Part shown: positions 41,647 to 50,620 of the stretch, piece after piece
How the letters are laid out: the number at the start of each line of letters is the position of its first letter
Numbering within the stretch: the stretch's first letter is position 1
Assembly (NCBI GenBank): GCA_023388175.1
Contig: JAEWGT010000017.1
Span: forward strand, 372,001 to 436,000
Direction: 5' to 3'
Length of the DNA: 64,000 bases
From: Pseudomonadota bacterium
Lineage (GTDB): Bacteria > Pseudomonadota > Alphaproteobacteria > Rhizobiales > Devosiaceae
Notes under the pieces: model-generated
Databases searched by the model: none
Told to the model about the DNA's origin: nothing
What the model saw: only the letters and a program-made list of their open reading frames with translations
Program-made: the position numbers and the translations under genes

Positions 41647-42174
41647 CTAGCCGATCTGGACCAGCGTATCGCTGACGAATTCATAAGGCGGCACCACCAG
41701 ATTGAGCGGAGCCGGGCCACGGCGGATACGACCAGCCGTATCATAGTGCGAACCATGGCAGGGGCAGAACCAGCCATCGAAATCGCCCGACTCACCCACA
41801 GGAACGCAGCCCAGATGGGTGCAGTTGGCGATCATGATCAGCCATTGCTCATGACCTTCCTTGACGCGCTGCTCGTCGGTCTCGGGATCCTTGAGCTCGT
41901 CCAGCGGAACGGCCCGAGCCTCTTCGATCTCGGCAGCGGTGCGATGACGCACGAACACCGGCAGGCCGCGCCAGGTGATGGTCACCGACTGCCCTTCGGG
42001 AATCGCGCCCACATTGAACTCGATGCTCGCCAGTGCCAGCGTCGAGGCATCGGGATTGAGCTGATTGATCAGCGGCCAGACCACGGCTGCGGCGCCAACG
42101 GCGCCGACGGCGCCCGTGGCGACATAGAGAAAGTCCCGCCGGTTCGTGGATGAATGTTCTGCTTGCGTGGCCAA
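41647..42174 (-). CDS. petA: Rieske iron-sulphur subunit of the bc1 complex
   Basis: A 175-residue Rieske protein. The 2Fe-2S ligands are in CTHLGCVP and CPCHGSHYD (about residues 124-151). STNRRDFLYVATGAVGAVG (about 9-27) is a twin-arginine-type signal anchor. No ATG fits; the best start is the TTG at 42174 (LATQAEHSS), because other family members begin close to the RR motif. The frame stays open to 42378 without a better start. The operon runs petA, petB, petC. Confidence 0.92.
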   Translation of the reverse strand: MATQAEHSSTNRRDFLYVATGAVGAVGAAAVVWPLINQLNPDASTLALASIEFNVGAIPEGQSVTITWRGLPVFVRHRTAAEIEEARAVPLDELKDPETDEQRVKEGHEQWLIMIANCTHLGCVPVGESGDFDGWFCPCHGSHYDTAGRIRRGPAPLNLVVPPYEFVSDTLVQIG

Positions 42175-42405
42175 GGTCCGTATCCCCGTACGATGCACAA
42201 ATGACGGGGCCGGCCCCGGCTGTCCCGTCCACATGCGCAGAATCGAGCAGCCGGCCGCCCTCAAGCGGCCCGTCAGGTAGCGTCCTTTTTGCACTGTCAT
42301 AAGAACTTGTCCAGTGCGAGCACCGTGACAGGACCCAACTGCGACACTATACCCAAGCCAGGCCCGGAATCCGGGCACTTCTCACATGTGCTGGAGCAAA
42401 CGGCC

Positions 42406-42876
42406 TTGGCCATCGACCTTGCGCTTTATCAGCCCGACATTGCTGCCAATACCGGCACATTGCTGCGCCTTGGGGCCTGCATGGGCGCCGTGGTGCATGT
42501 GATCCACCCCGCAGGCTTTGCCATCACCCAGCGCAATCTTGCCCGCTCGGGCATGGATTATCTGGACCGCGCCAGCCTTGTCGAACATGACAGCTTTGCC
42601 GCCTTCAACGCCTGGCGACTGGCCGAAAAGCGCCGTCTCGTGCTGCTGACGACCAAGGCCAGCGGCTCGGCCTATGACGCCGCCTACGCGTCCGGCGACA
42701 TCCTGCTGCTCGGCCGCGAAAGCGCCGGCGTGCCGGACGAGGTCGCCGCCATTGCGGACCTGCGGGTCCGCATTCCCATGCGGGATGGCCTGCGATCGAT
42801 CAATGTCGCCATTGCCGGATCCATGATCCTGGGCGAAGCCATGAGACAGATTGGCGACTTTACACAGCTTTCCTGA
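42406..42876 (+). CDS. trmL: tRNA (cytidine(34)-2'-O)-methyltransferase
   Basis: A 156-residue SPOUT methyltransferase that 2'-O-methylates the wobble base of tRNA-Leu. LYQPDIAANTGTLLRLGACMG (about residues 7-27), GMDYLDRASLVEHDSF, LLLGRESAGVPDEV and IPMRDGLRSINVAIAGSMILGEA form the trefoil knot. The TTG at 42406 has GGAG upstream and gives the length of the E. coli enzyme (157); the upstream frame has no better start. It is divergent from petA and 17 bases before hemF. Confidence 0.93.
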   Translation: MAIDLALYQPDIAANTGTLLRLGACMGAVVHVIHPAGFAITQRNLARSGMDYLDRASLVEHDSFAAFNAWRLAEKRRLVLLTTKASGSAYDAAYASGDILLLGRESAGVPDEVAAIADLRVRIPMRDGLRSINVAIAGSMILGEAMRQIGDFTQLS

Positions 42877-42893
42877 AGGTTCATTCCCCCACC

Positions 42894-43766
42894 ATGACCC
42901 TGCCCCCAGATATCGACACCAAGAAATCCACCGCCAGCGACTGGTTCCGCGCCCTGCGCGACCGCATTCATGCGGCGCTTGAAGCCATTGAGCGCGAATT
43001 TGCTGGCGCTGACGCCCAAATGCCGCCCGGCGCTTTCGAGCGCACCCCCTGGGACCGCGCCGGAGGCGGTGGCGGCGAAATGGGCATGCTGCATGGTCGG
43101 ATTTTCGAGAAAGCCGGCGTTCACGTTTCCACCGTCCATGGCCATTTCAGCGAGGAATTTGCCCGCCAGATGCCCGGCACGGAAGCGGGCACCGCATTCT
43201 GGTCCTCCGGGATTTCACTGATCGTTCATCCGTGGAACCCCCATGTTCCGGCAGTGCATATGAACACCCGCATGATCGTTACCGGCAAGCAGTGGTGGGG
43301 TGGCGGCGCCGACCTGACCCCGGTGCTCGACAATCGCCGCAATCAGGACGATCCCGATTCCATCGACTTCCATGCAGCCATGCAGTCGGCCTGCGCGGAT
43401 CGCCCGGGCGTCGACTATGACCGCTTCAAAAAGTGGTGCGACGACTATTTCTTCCTGCCACACCGCAATGAGCCGCGCGGCATTGGTGGCATTTTCTACG
43501 ACCAGTTCAATTCTGGCGACTGGGACGCCGATTTCGCCTTCACCAAGGCGGTGGGCGAGGCCTTTCTCGACATTTATCCAAGACTGGTCCGGCGCAATGT
43601 TGAAAAGAGCTGGAGCGAGGCTGAGCGCGACGAGCAGTTGATCCGTCGTGGCCGCTATGTCGAATTCAATCTGCTCTATGATCGTGGCACGACCTTCGGC
43701 CTCAAGACCGGCGGCAATGTCAATTCCATTCTCTCCTCCATGCCGCCCGCGGTGAAGTGGCCCTGA
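42894..43766 (+). CDS. hemF: Oxygen-dependent coproporphyrinogen III oxidase
   Basis: A 290-residue aerobic HemF. It decarboxylates coproporphyrinogen III in haem synthesis. WDRAGGGGGEMGMLHGRIFEKAGVHVS (about residues 52-78), WFGGGADLTP-like WWGGGADLTPVL, the CDDYFFLPHRNEPRGIGGIFYD block, and the C-terminal RGRYVEFNLLYDRGTTFGLKTGGNVNSILSSMPP are all conserved. It follows trmL closely, typical for Rhizobiales. Confidence 0.97.
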   Translation: MTLPPDIDTKKSTASDWFRALRDRIHAALEAIEREFAGADAQMPPGAFERTPWDRAGGGGGEMGMLHGRIFEKAGVHVSTVHGHFSEEFARQMPGTEAGTAFWSSGISLIVHPWNPHVPAVHMNTRMIVTGKQWWGGGADLTPVLDNRRNQDDPDSIDFHAAMQSACADRPGVDYDRFKKWCDDYFFLPHRNEPRGIGGIFYDQFNSGDWDADFAFTKAVGEAFLDIYPRLVRRNVEKSWSEAERDEQLIRRGRYVEFNLLYDRGTTFGLKTGGNVNSILSSMPPAVKWP

Positions 43767-43809
43767 GGCTACGCTTGGCCTCGCTCGCCTTCTCTGCTTA
43801 AGTCGGCCT

Positions 43810-44943
43810 ATGTCCCTCGCCGATCTCGACATCAAGGGCTACCGCTCGGTCCGTTCCATCCGCTTTCCATTGCGGCAATTGACCGTGCTTGTGGGGGGCA
43901 ATGGCGTCGGCAAGACCAATCTCTACCGCGCCCTCGAATTGCTGCATGCGGCGGCCACTGGCGAATTGACCAAGGCGATTGCACGCGAAGGCGGCCTTGC
44001 CTCGACCCTGTGGGCCGGTGAGCGCAAGACTGGGGAACAGCGCCGCATCGCGCTCGAAGTCGGGCTCGATGCCGTGCTGTCCGGCGATGACGAAGAGGGT
44101 TTCCGCCCCCGCTATGGGGTCGAGATCGGCTTTGCCACGCCCAACGATGCCGCCTTTAGCGAGGAACCGCTGATCAAGTCCGAGCATCTCGTCCTGCCCG
44201 GCCGCCGCCCCGTCACCCTCTTGGAGCGCAAAGGGCCCGCAGCCTGGTACCGCGATGAAAACGGCGCCCGCCGCATGCTCGATCAGCCCATCCTTGCCAG
44301 TGAGACCGCGCTGTCCGAACTGCGCGGCACCCTGCCCGAGGTCGATGCCGTAAGGCATATTCTCTCCGCCTGGCGCTTTTACCACGGCTTTCGCACCGAC
44401 CCCGATTCGCCCCTCCGGCGGCCGGCGCTGGCGGTCACTGCGCCGACGCTGGATGCCGATGGCGGCAATCTGGGCGCGGTCTTTGCCACGCTGAAGCACA
44501 TTCGCGGCGACACAACGGACCTCGACGCCGCCGTCGACCAGGCCTTTCCCGGTGCCCGCCTGCAAATACCCATGCCGGAGCGCAATGCCAGCTTCGCCAT
44601 GGTCTTCCCCGAGGTGCCCCACCATCCCTTCGGCCAGGCGGAACTGTCCGATGGCACGCTGCAGTTCCTGGCCCTGCTTGGGGCATTGCTCGCCTATCGC
44701 CTGCCACCCTTCATCGCGCTCAACGAGCCTGAAGCATCGCTCCATCCCGATCTTCTCCCCGCCCTCGCCCGCGCCATGGCAAAGGCGGCCCAACGCAGCC
44801 AGGTCTGGGTCGTCACCCATTCCAAAATCCTCGCCGATGCCATCGTGGAGGAAACAGGCGTCATGCCGCGCACTGTTATCCGCCGGGATGGCTCGACCTG
44901 GCTCGAAGGCCTCTCCGAGATCGGCATTTTCCCCGAGGAGTGA
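43810..44943 (+). CDS. AAA-family ATPase, RecF/OLD-like
   Basis: A 377-residue single-chain P-loop ATPase. DIKGYRSVRSIRFPLRQLTVLVGGNGVGKTNLYRALELL (about residues 7-45) holds Walker A GGNGVGKTN; Walker B is PFIALNEPEASLHPDLLPALA (about 300-320), followed by VWVVTHSKILADA. It resembles COG4637 (predicted ATPase). No nuclease or toxin partner is next to it; the small gene after it is of the DUF1059 type. The role is unknown; DNA repair or anti-phage roles are known for relatives. Confidence 0.8.
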   Translation: MSLADLDIKGYRSVRSIRFPLRQLTVLVGGNGVGKTNLYRALELLHAAATGELTKAIAREGGLASTLWAGERKTGEQRRIALEVGLDAVLSGDDEEGFRPRYGVEIGFATPNDAAFSEEPLIKSEHLVLPGRRPVTLLERKGPAAWYRDENGARRMLDQPILASETALSELRGTLPEVDAVRHILSAWRFYHGFRTDPDSPLRRPALAVTAPTLDADGGNLGAVFATLKHIRGDTTDLDAAVDQAFPGARLQIPMPERNASFAMVFPEVPHHPFGQAELSDGTLQFLALLGALLAYRLPPFIALNEPEASLHPDLLPALARAMAKAAQRSQVWVVTHSKILADAIVEETGVMPRTVIRRDGSTWLEGLSEIGIFPEE

Positions 44944-45010
44944 CGGAACCGCTCCAGCAGGGAAACGTTTTCCCGGACGTAGCAATCCGCATCAGCAAGG
45001 AGATTCAGCA

Positions 45011-45208
45011 ATGAAACGCTTTGATTCCGGTACGCTCATCCCAGGCTCCACCTGGCACGCACAGGCGGAGACCGAGGCGGAAGTGGTTCGCCGCGCCGTC
45101 GAGAACATGAAAAACATCAACGGCGAAACCGAAGTGCGCCCCGACATGGTCGAGCGCATCAAGGAACGTATCGTCGATGTGGATGACGGCGGCAAAACCC
45201 GCCACTAG
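45011..45208 (+). CDS. DUF1059-like small protein
   Basis: A 65-residue protein. The middle and end (AEVVRRAVENMKNINGETEVRPDMVERIKERI) fit small DUF1059-type proteins of unknown function. AAGGAGA is eight bases before the ATG at 45011. Its stop overlaps the cca stop by four bases on the other strand. It probably has its own short transcript or follows the ATPase by 67 bases. Confidence 0.7.
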   Translation: MKRFDSGTLIPGSTWHAQAETEAEVVRRAVENMKNINGETEVRPDMVERIKERIVDVDDGGKTRH

Positions 45209-46377
45209 GGTAAGCTCGCCAGCAGGCTTTCCGGGTCGAGAGTGAAATCACTTTCGACCCATTGTTTTTCCAGCATAGCAAGCATAGCGCCGATTTCCGG
45301 CCCAGGTTTGATGCCGTGAGCGATGAGGTCCCTGCCGGTTACGGGCAACGGGGCCACAGGCAGACGGCCCAGCTCGCGCGCCATTTCCATAAGGCGTTCC
45401 CGGGGCCAATTGTGCAGGGCAGCGGCAACGGCCAGGCCCTCGACCGCATCTTCCCCGAAACGATATGCAGCCCACCCGGTTTGATCATTGGCCAGCAGCG
45501 CTGCGGCATTGCCGATGCGTTCCGCGCTCTCGGCCTGTGCGTTCGACAAGCGCCACAGATCCTGCATCTGGTCAAAGCCATAAGACTGCAGAAGCGCCAG
45601 ACGCGCCTCTGCCTTATGGCCACCAAGCGACTCGTAAACCTGCAGCGCCCTGAGCGCATTCTTGGGAATCCTGATCAGCCCGATCCCATCCATCGTGGCC
45701 AATGTCCGCACGATTTTGGACAGGCCCAACATGCGCAGCATTTCACTGCCGATCCGCTCGCGCGACAGATGATCGAGATTAGGCGCCGCATCGCGGCAAG
45801 CCGCCAGCCCGTCGGGATCGAAATGCTCTGCGCCATGGCTCGCGGAAATCCGGAAAAAGCGATAGACGCGCAATCCATCTTCCTGGATGCGGCGTGCGGC
45901 ATCGCCGATAAAGCGTACCCTCCCATTGATCAGATCGCCCGCGCCGCCCAACGGATCGAACAGCGTGCCATCCGCATGGCAATAAAGCGCGTTGATGGTG
46001 AAATCGCGCCGCTCTGCATCCACAACCCAATCGGTGCCGAAGGCCACTTCGGCATGGCGGCCATCGGTGGCCACATCCTGCCGCAGGGTGGTAACCTCTA
46101 CGCTCGTCTCCCCAAGCCGCAGCGTCACCGTGCCGTGGTCGAACCCGGTGGGATAAACGGCAATGCCCGCTGCCTTGGCTCTTTGCATCACCGCGACCGG
46201 CAGCAATTCGGTGGCCATGTCGATGTCGGTATTATCCCGAACCCGACCCAGCAGGCTGTCGCGGACAATGCCGCCGACTGCACGTGTACGGCCCGCCGCG
46301 CCATCCAGCGCCGCAAAAATCGCTTGCACGTCGGGGCGTGCCAGCCATTCCGCGCCTTCGATCCGATCCGGGATCAC
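45205..46377 (-). CDS. cca: CCA-adding tRNA nucleotidyltransferase (poly A polymerase family)
   Basis: A 390-residue class II enzyme. It adds or repairs the CCA end of tRNA. The head GGIVRDSLLGRVRDNTDIDMATE (about residues 36-58) has G-G-x-x-R-D and the catalytic D-x-D; RRDFTINALYCHADGTLFDPLGG (about 124-146) and RIQEDGLRVYRFFRISA (about 164-180) are the other conserved blocks. The start is a GTG overlapping the upstream NUDIX stop (GTGA), so these two are coupled. Confidence 0.94.
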   Translation of the reverse strand: MIPDRIEGAEWLARPDVQAIFAALDGAAGRTRAVGGIVRDSLLGRVRDNTDIDMATELLPVAVMQRAKAAGIAVYPTGFDHGTVTLRLGETSVEVTTLRQDVATDGRHAEVAFGTDWVVDAERRDFTINALYCHADGTLFDPLGGAGDLINGRVRFIGDAARRIQEDGLRVYRFFRISASHGAEHFDPDGLAACRDAAPNLDHLSRERIGSEMLRMLGLSKIVRTLATMDGIGLIRIPKNALRALQVYESLGGHKAEARLALLQSYGFDQMQDLWRLSNAQAESAERIGNAAALLANDQTGWAAYRFGEDAVEGLAVAAALHNWPRERLMEMARELGRLPVAPLPVTGRDLIAHGIKPGPEIGAMLAMLEKQWVESDFTLDPESLLASLP

Positions 46378-47000
46378 GGGACAACCTCGCCCAGCGCCAG
46401 GTCACGGAATTTGCGCGTCAGATTGGCGGTAATGCCCCAGATCATGTGCCCATCATGGTCGATCTGCCAGGTCGTGTGTTCCTTGCCGGCGCGGCTGATG
46501 CGGAACCGGCCATAAGTGGCCGAATCGAGGATCCGGCTGAGCGGCACCTCGAACACCGAATGCACCTCACCCGGATTGGGCACAAACGGCCCGCTCGGAA
46601 TGACTTCGGCCACAACCGGCGTAATCAGGTAATTTGTGCCGGTATAATAAGTCGGCATATAGCCCAGAATGGTCGCATCACCCGGCGCCATGCCGACTTC
46701 TTCGTTGGCCTCCCGCAGGGCCGCAGCCGCCGCACCATTGTCGGCGCGGTCCACCTTGCCGCCGGGAAAGGCAACCTGCCCCGAATGCGCGCGCAGATCG
46801 GGCGAGCGCTCGGTGTACAGCACGGTATGCCCCTCAGGCCGGCGCACCAGCGCGATCAACACCGCAGCGGGGACCGGCGGACGCGAAAATGGCGTCAGCG
46901 GGTCCCAGTCCGGCACTAGGTCAGCGGCCGGGGTCAGCGGCGGCGCCTCCGGCAGCAGTCGCGTCGTCAGCAGGTCAGCAATGTCTGGGTCGATGGACAA
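46374..47000 (-). CDS. CoA pyrophosphatase, NUDIX family
   Basis: A 208-residue NUDIX hydrolase. HSGQVAFPGGKVDRADNGAAAAALREANEEVGM (about residues 92-124) contains both the CoA-pyrophosphatase-specific part (SGQVAFPGGK) and the NUDIX box REANEEVG. It cleaves CoA to 4'-phosphopantetheine and 3',5'-ADP. The start is a TTG at 47000 without a clear ribosome site; a shorter start is not obvious. It overlaps cca. Confidence 0.88.
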   Translation of the reverse strand: MSIDPDIADLLTTRLLPEAPPLTPAADLVPDWDPLTPFSRPPVPAAVLIALVRRPEGHTVLYTERSPDLRAHSGQVAFPGGKVDRADNGAAAAALREANEEVGMAPGDATILGYMPTYYTGTNYLITPVVAEVIPSGPFVPNPGEVHSVFEVPLSRILDSATYGRFRISRAGKEHTTWQIDHDGHMIWGITANLTRKFRDLALGEVVP

Positions 47001-47076
47001 AAGGCGCTCGGTGAAATCAGGAAGGCAAAATGAATGTAATCACCCCGCCTTCCCGCTGCACCCTTTTTTAGCGCCG

Positions 47077-47628
47077 CTACTCTTTCACCGCATCAAACGC
47101 AGCGATTTTGCCCTTGAGCGATTTGGCCAGGCTCTTGTCCTCGGCCAGCAGCAGGACGCGGCTGGTATCAACCGGGCCGGGAAATTCGATATTGCCCGGC
47201 GTCGTGATCTCCCAACCCAGCGGGCAGTAATAATCCTGGTCACCCACCAGCAGCACGAACTGCCCCTCGCCCCGCGCCAATGCCCGCGCGCTGACTTCCC
47301 GCGCCAGCAGCTTCCCCGCGCCGCGCTTGCGGAAATTGGGGTGGGTCGCCAGCGGCCCAAGCAGATAGCCCTTGAGCCCGCCGACGCTGATCGGTGTCAT
47401 CCACACCGCGCCACAGGGCGTACCATCCACTTCCGCGATAAGGCTGAGACCAGGATCGATGGGGAAGCGCTCGCGCACCCGGAAGGCGGTGCGTGCAAAA
47501 CGGCCCGGACCAAAAGCGATGGCCTGCAATTCATCGACGAAGATATCATCGGCCGGCGTGGCGGGCCGCACGACAGGCTGGCCGGCAAACGGGGTGGCAA
47601 CGGCCTCGGCCGCAACAAGCGTGGTCAT
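47077..47628 (-). CDS. GNAT-family N-acetyltransferase
   Basis: A 183-residue acetyltransferase. The acetyl-CoA loop is LLGPLATHPNFRKRGAGKLLAREV (about residues 90-113, the Q/RxxGxG/A motif as RKRGAG), preceded by AVWMTPISVGG and followed by FVLLVGDQDYYCPLGWEI. It resembles YhbS-type predicted acetyltransferases. Substrate unknown. It is in line with the NUDIX and cca genes, 76 bases upstream. Confidence 0.85.
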   Translation of the reverse strand: MTTLVAAEAVATPFAGQPVVRPATPADDIFVDELQAIAFGPGRFARTAFRVRERFPIDPGLSLIAEVDGTPCGAVWMTPISVGGLKGYLLGPLATHPNFRKRGAGKLLAREVSARALARGEGQFVLLVGDQDYYCPLGWEITTPGNIEFPGPVDTSRVLLLAEDKSLAKSLKGKIAAFDAVKE

Positions 47629-47941
47629 ATGGGCAATCCGGAAAAGGTGTGCAGAACAGATTACGGTCAGCCAGCCGGCCTCCCGTTTGGAACGACCGAC
47701 TAGGGTCGTCGGTTCATCTGCGATACCTTCACCATCCTGGACGCCTCCACGTCTGTTGCCGCATTAGCATCAGCGGACCTGAGCGTAAATGGGATTATTG
47801 CCCTCATGCGGGAAATTCCTCCTGCGGGCCGCTTCTGTGTTCCGAATGCACAACGCACTGTTACGCCGGAGCGGTCTTTTCGCCATAAAGCCTCACCATT
47901 AGGTAGGAAGCCGACAGCAAAATGACCGAAAGGGACCGAAT
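47629..47941. other. 313-base spacer, no gene seen
   Basis: Lies between divergent GNAT and glutathionyl-hydroquinone reductase genes, so it must hold both promoters. ACGACC and GGTCGT around 47687-47709 form a small inverted repeat. No reading frame is convincing. Confidence 0.4.
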
Positions 47942-48901
47942 ATGGGACAGTTGATCGAGGGCAAATGGTCCACCCAGTGGTACGACACCAAGAAGACCGG
48001 CGGCAAATTCGTGCGCTCGCAATCGGGCTTCCGCAACTGGGTGACTGCTGACGGCAGCGCCGGCCCCTCGGGAGAGGGCGGCTTTGCGGCGGAAGCGGGC
48101 CGCTATCACCTCTATGTGTCGCTCGCCTGTCCCTGGGCCCACCGCACCCTGATCTTCCGCAAGCTCAAGGAACTGGAATCGCTGATCGAGGTTTCCGTCG
48201 TTTCTCCCAAAATGCCCGACGAAACCGGCTGGAACTTCGACAAGACCGAAGGCTCGACCGGCGACAGTCTGCTCGGCAAGGACACGATGTGGCAGGTCTA
48301 TACCCAGGCCGTTCCCGACTATACCGGCCGCGTCACCGTGCCCGTGCTGTGGGACAAAAAGACCGGCACCATCGTCTCCAATGAGAGCAGCGAAATCATC
48401 CGCATGTTCAACTCGGCCTTCAACGAGCTCACCGGCAACACGGACGACTATTATCCCGAAGCCCTGCGCGAGAAGATCGACGCCATCAATGCCCGCGTCT
48501 ATGACGACATCAACAACGGCGTTTACAAGGCCGGTTTTGCCACCACTCAGGAGGCCTATGACGAGGCCGTTGGCAAGCTGTTCGACGCATTGGACTGGGT
48601 CGAGGCCCTATTGGGCGAGAATGCCTATCTCACCGGCGACAGCATCACCGAGGCCGACTGGCGCCTGTTCACCACACTGGTGCGGTTCGACGCCGTCTAT
48701 GTCGGCCACTTCAAGTGCAATCGCCGCCGCATCGCCGATTACGAGAATATCTCGCATTATCTCAAGGCGCTGTACGAGGTGCCGGGGGTTAAGGAAACGG
48801 TCGATCTCGACCATATCCGCACCCACTACTACTGGAGCCACACCACCATCAATCCGCACCGGATCATCCCCGTGGGACCGGAACTGCCGTTTCTGGATTG
48901 A
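47942..48901 (+). CDS. Glutathionyl-hydroquinone reductase (Xi-class glutathione transferase)
   Basis: A 319-residue Xi-class GST (ECM4/YqjG/PcpF type). It reduces glutathionyl-hydroquinones. The catalytic Cys is in LACPWAHRTLIFRKL (about residues 59-73), VPVLWDKKTGTIVSNESSEIIRMFN is the glutathione site, and the C-terminal helical domain ends TINPHRIIPVGP, the standard ending. The start MGQLIEGKW is standard too. No linked phenolic-degradation genes are seen except the tannase-family gene at 60 kb. Confidence 0.92.
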   Translation: MGQLIEGKWSTQWYDTKKTGGKFVRSQSGFRNWVTADGSAGPSGEGGFAAEAGRYHLYVSLACPWAHRTLIFRKLKELESLIEVSVVSPKMPDETGWNFDKTEGSTGDSLLGKDTMWQVYTQAVPDYTGRVTVPVLWDKKTGTIVSNESSEIIRMFNSAFNELTGNTDDYYPEALREKIDAINARVYDDINNGVYKAGFATTQEAYDEAVGKLFDALDWVEALLGENAYLTGDSITEADWRLFTTLVRFDAVYVGHFKCNRRRIADYENISHYLKALYEVPGVKETVDLDHIRTHYYWSHTTINPHRIIPVGPELPFLD

Positions 48902-48944
48902 GCGGGTTTTAGAGCTAGGCGACGGGCTCGATGCCCCTCACAGC

Positions 48945-49015
48945 GTCATCACCCGGCTTGTCCGGGTGAACCATACCTCCACAAGGTGGATTGCCCGGAC
49001 AAGCCGGGCAATGAC
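48945..49015. repeat. Inverted pair of REP-like palindromes (family B)
   Basis: Left unit 48945-48972 and right unit 48988-49015 are near-inverse copies with the core TGCCCGGACAAGCCGGGCA (right). The right unit is the same as the copy at 18546, differing by one base. The pair resembles a BIME, and it lies between convergent genes. Confidence 0.85.
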
Positions 49016-49051
49016 GAAAACGGGATAGATGGCACTCGAAAATTTCGCCTC

Positions 49052-49525
49052 TCAATACCCCCAGACGGCCCGTTTTTCGACGCCATCGAAATATTCATCG
49101 ATCCTTTGGCTGGTTGCCGGCGTTACCCCATTGGGCAATGCGTGCCGGTTGAACCAGCCCACTTCCGCGATCTCGAAATTACCCTTGTGGTCGAATTCCT
49201 TGACGAAACTGGTGCAGATGAAGAAGGCCACATGGTCCCGATTGGTGACGGCGCTGGAATTATGATAGAGCCCGAACAGCGTCATGGGCCCGACAGGCTT
49301 GTGACCGGTCTCTTCCAGGGTCTCGCGCGCGCCGGCTTCCTCGAAGGTCTCGCCGGGGCCCACGCCACCGCCGGGAAACTGCCAGCCCGGGATATGCGTA
49401 TGGCGGATCAGCAGCACATTGTCGCCATCCACGACCATGACCCTTGCGCCCACCGTCATACGCAGCCAGATGCCCTTGAGGGTCAGGAACACCTTGGCCC
49501 GGACGCGCTGGAAACGGTTCATCAT
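49052..49525 (-). CDS. NUDIX hydrolase
   Basis: A 157-residue NUDIX protein. The box GGGVGPGETFEEAGARETLEETG (about residues 52-74) fits G-x5-E-x7-R-E-x-x-E-E-x-G exactly. The N-terminus is basic (FQRVRAKVFLTLKGIWLRMTVGARVMVV). It resembles general NUDIX family members acting on nucleoside diphosphate derivatives; substrate unknown. Two adjacent ATGs (49525, 49522) are possible starts. Confidence 0.88.
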   Translation of the reverse strand: MMNRFQRVRAKVFLTLKGIWLRMTVGARVMVVDGDNVLLIRHTHIPGWQFPGGGVGPGETFEEAGARETLEETGHKPVGPMTLFGLYHNSSAVTNRDHVAFFICTSFVKEFDHKGNFEIAEVGWFNRHALPNGVTPATSQRIDEYFDGVEKRAVWGY

Positions 49526-49686
49526 TGGATGATCTCCCTGTTGACGTCCGCCAGGACATCGGCGCTAAACATAAGCGGTTCTTGCACACTTTCGATGCGC
49601 TCTAGCAGAGCTTTGCCCGCGACAAAATCGTGTGAGAGCACGATTGACCGTTTTCTTGCTCATTTGCTTCTGGCAAAACCCCCGCA

Positions 49687-50577
49687 ATGACAATTCTCGC
49701 CCACATCTCAGACATTCACCTGTCGCCCATGCCCCAGGTGAGCCCGCGCGACCTGATGAGCAAGCGCCTCACCGGCTTTCTCAATTGGAAGCTCAAGCGC
49801 CATGGCGAGCTGAACAGCGAGACGCTGGTGCGGCTTGTCCAGCATATGCAGGCGCAAAAGGCGGACATCACCGCGGTCACCGGCGACCTGACCAACCTGG
49901 CATTGCCCGAGGAAATTGAACGCGCCGGACGCTGGCTTCACACGCTCGGCACCAGCGACGGGGTCGCCGTCTGTCCGGGTAATCACGACGCCTATGTCCC
50001 CGGCGCTCTTGAAAGTGCGCAGGAGATCTGGGGCGATTACCTCAAGGGCGAAACGCTGGAAGGGCAGGCATTTCCCTTCGTGCGCCGCGTGGGCGATGTG
50101 GCGATCGTTTCCTGTTCCAGCGCCGTGCCGACGCCCCCTTTCATGGCCGTTGGCCGCTTCGAGGAAAAACAGGCCGCACGCCTCACCCGCATTCTCAGGC
50201 TTCTGGGCGATGCCGGCTATTTCCGCACCGTGCTGATCCACCATCCCCCCAATGCCGAACTCCAGCATCCCTCATTCGGCCTCAAGGGCCATCGCCTGTT
50301 CCGGCAGGTCATTGCCAATGAGGGCGCAGAGCTGATCCTGCATGGCCACACGCACCGCTCCTCGATCCATCACGTGCCGGGCAAGGATCACGAAGTGCCG
50401 GTGATCGGCGTCGCCGCTGCCAGCGCCGCGCAGGGCGGCACATTGGACGATCCGGCCCGCTACAATCTCTTCCGCATTGAAAAGGCCGGCTCGGGCTGGC
50501 AATGCACGATGCGCGAATTCGGCTTCCAGCGCCTCGGCCAGGACATCGTCATGCGCATGCAGATGCGCATCTACTGA
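49687..50577 (+). CDS. Metallophosphoesterase, CpdA-like
   Basis: A 296-residue calcineurin-like phosphoesterase. HISDIHLSPMP (D-x-H, about residues 6-16), VTGDLTN (GD), CPGNHDAYVP (GNHD), LIHHPP, and LHGHTHRS are the five metal-binding motifs in order. It resembles cAMP phosphodiesterase CpdA, but other substrates are possible. It is followed by a perfect hairpin terminator, so it is probably not co-transcribed with murL. Confidence 0.87.
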   Translation: MTILAHISDIHLSPMPQVSPRDLMSKRLTGFLNWKLKRHGELNSETLVRLVQHMQAQKADITAVTGDLTNLALPEEIERAGRWLHTLGTSDGVAVCPGNHDAYVPGALESAQEIWGDYLKGETLEGQAFPFVRRVGDVAIVSCSSAVPTPPFMAVGRFEEKQAARLTRILRLLGDAGYFRTVLIHHPPNAELQHPSFGLKGHRLFRQVIANEGAELILHGHTHRSSIHHVPGKDHEVPVIGVAAASAAQGGTLDDPARYNLFRIEKAGSGWQCTMREFGFQRLGQDIVMRMQMRIY

Positions 50578-50601
50578 CGGCGTAGTGTGTCCGAAGGACA
50601 G

Positions 50602-50620
50602 GCAGCGCCAGTGGCGCTGC
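50602..50620 (+). terminator. Hairpin after the CpdA-like gene
   Basis: GCAGCGCC, loop AGT, GGCGCTGC, followed by GAAAATC. No T run, so it may be a weak terminator or a 3' end protector. Confidence 0.5.

Noticed and set aside
43810..45208. Toxin-antitoxin or defence module
   Set aside because: No nuclease, toxin or antitoxin domain is visible; the small protein looks like DUF1059.
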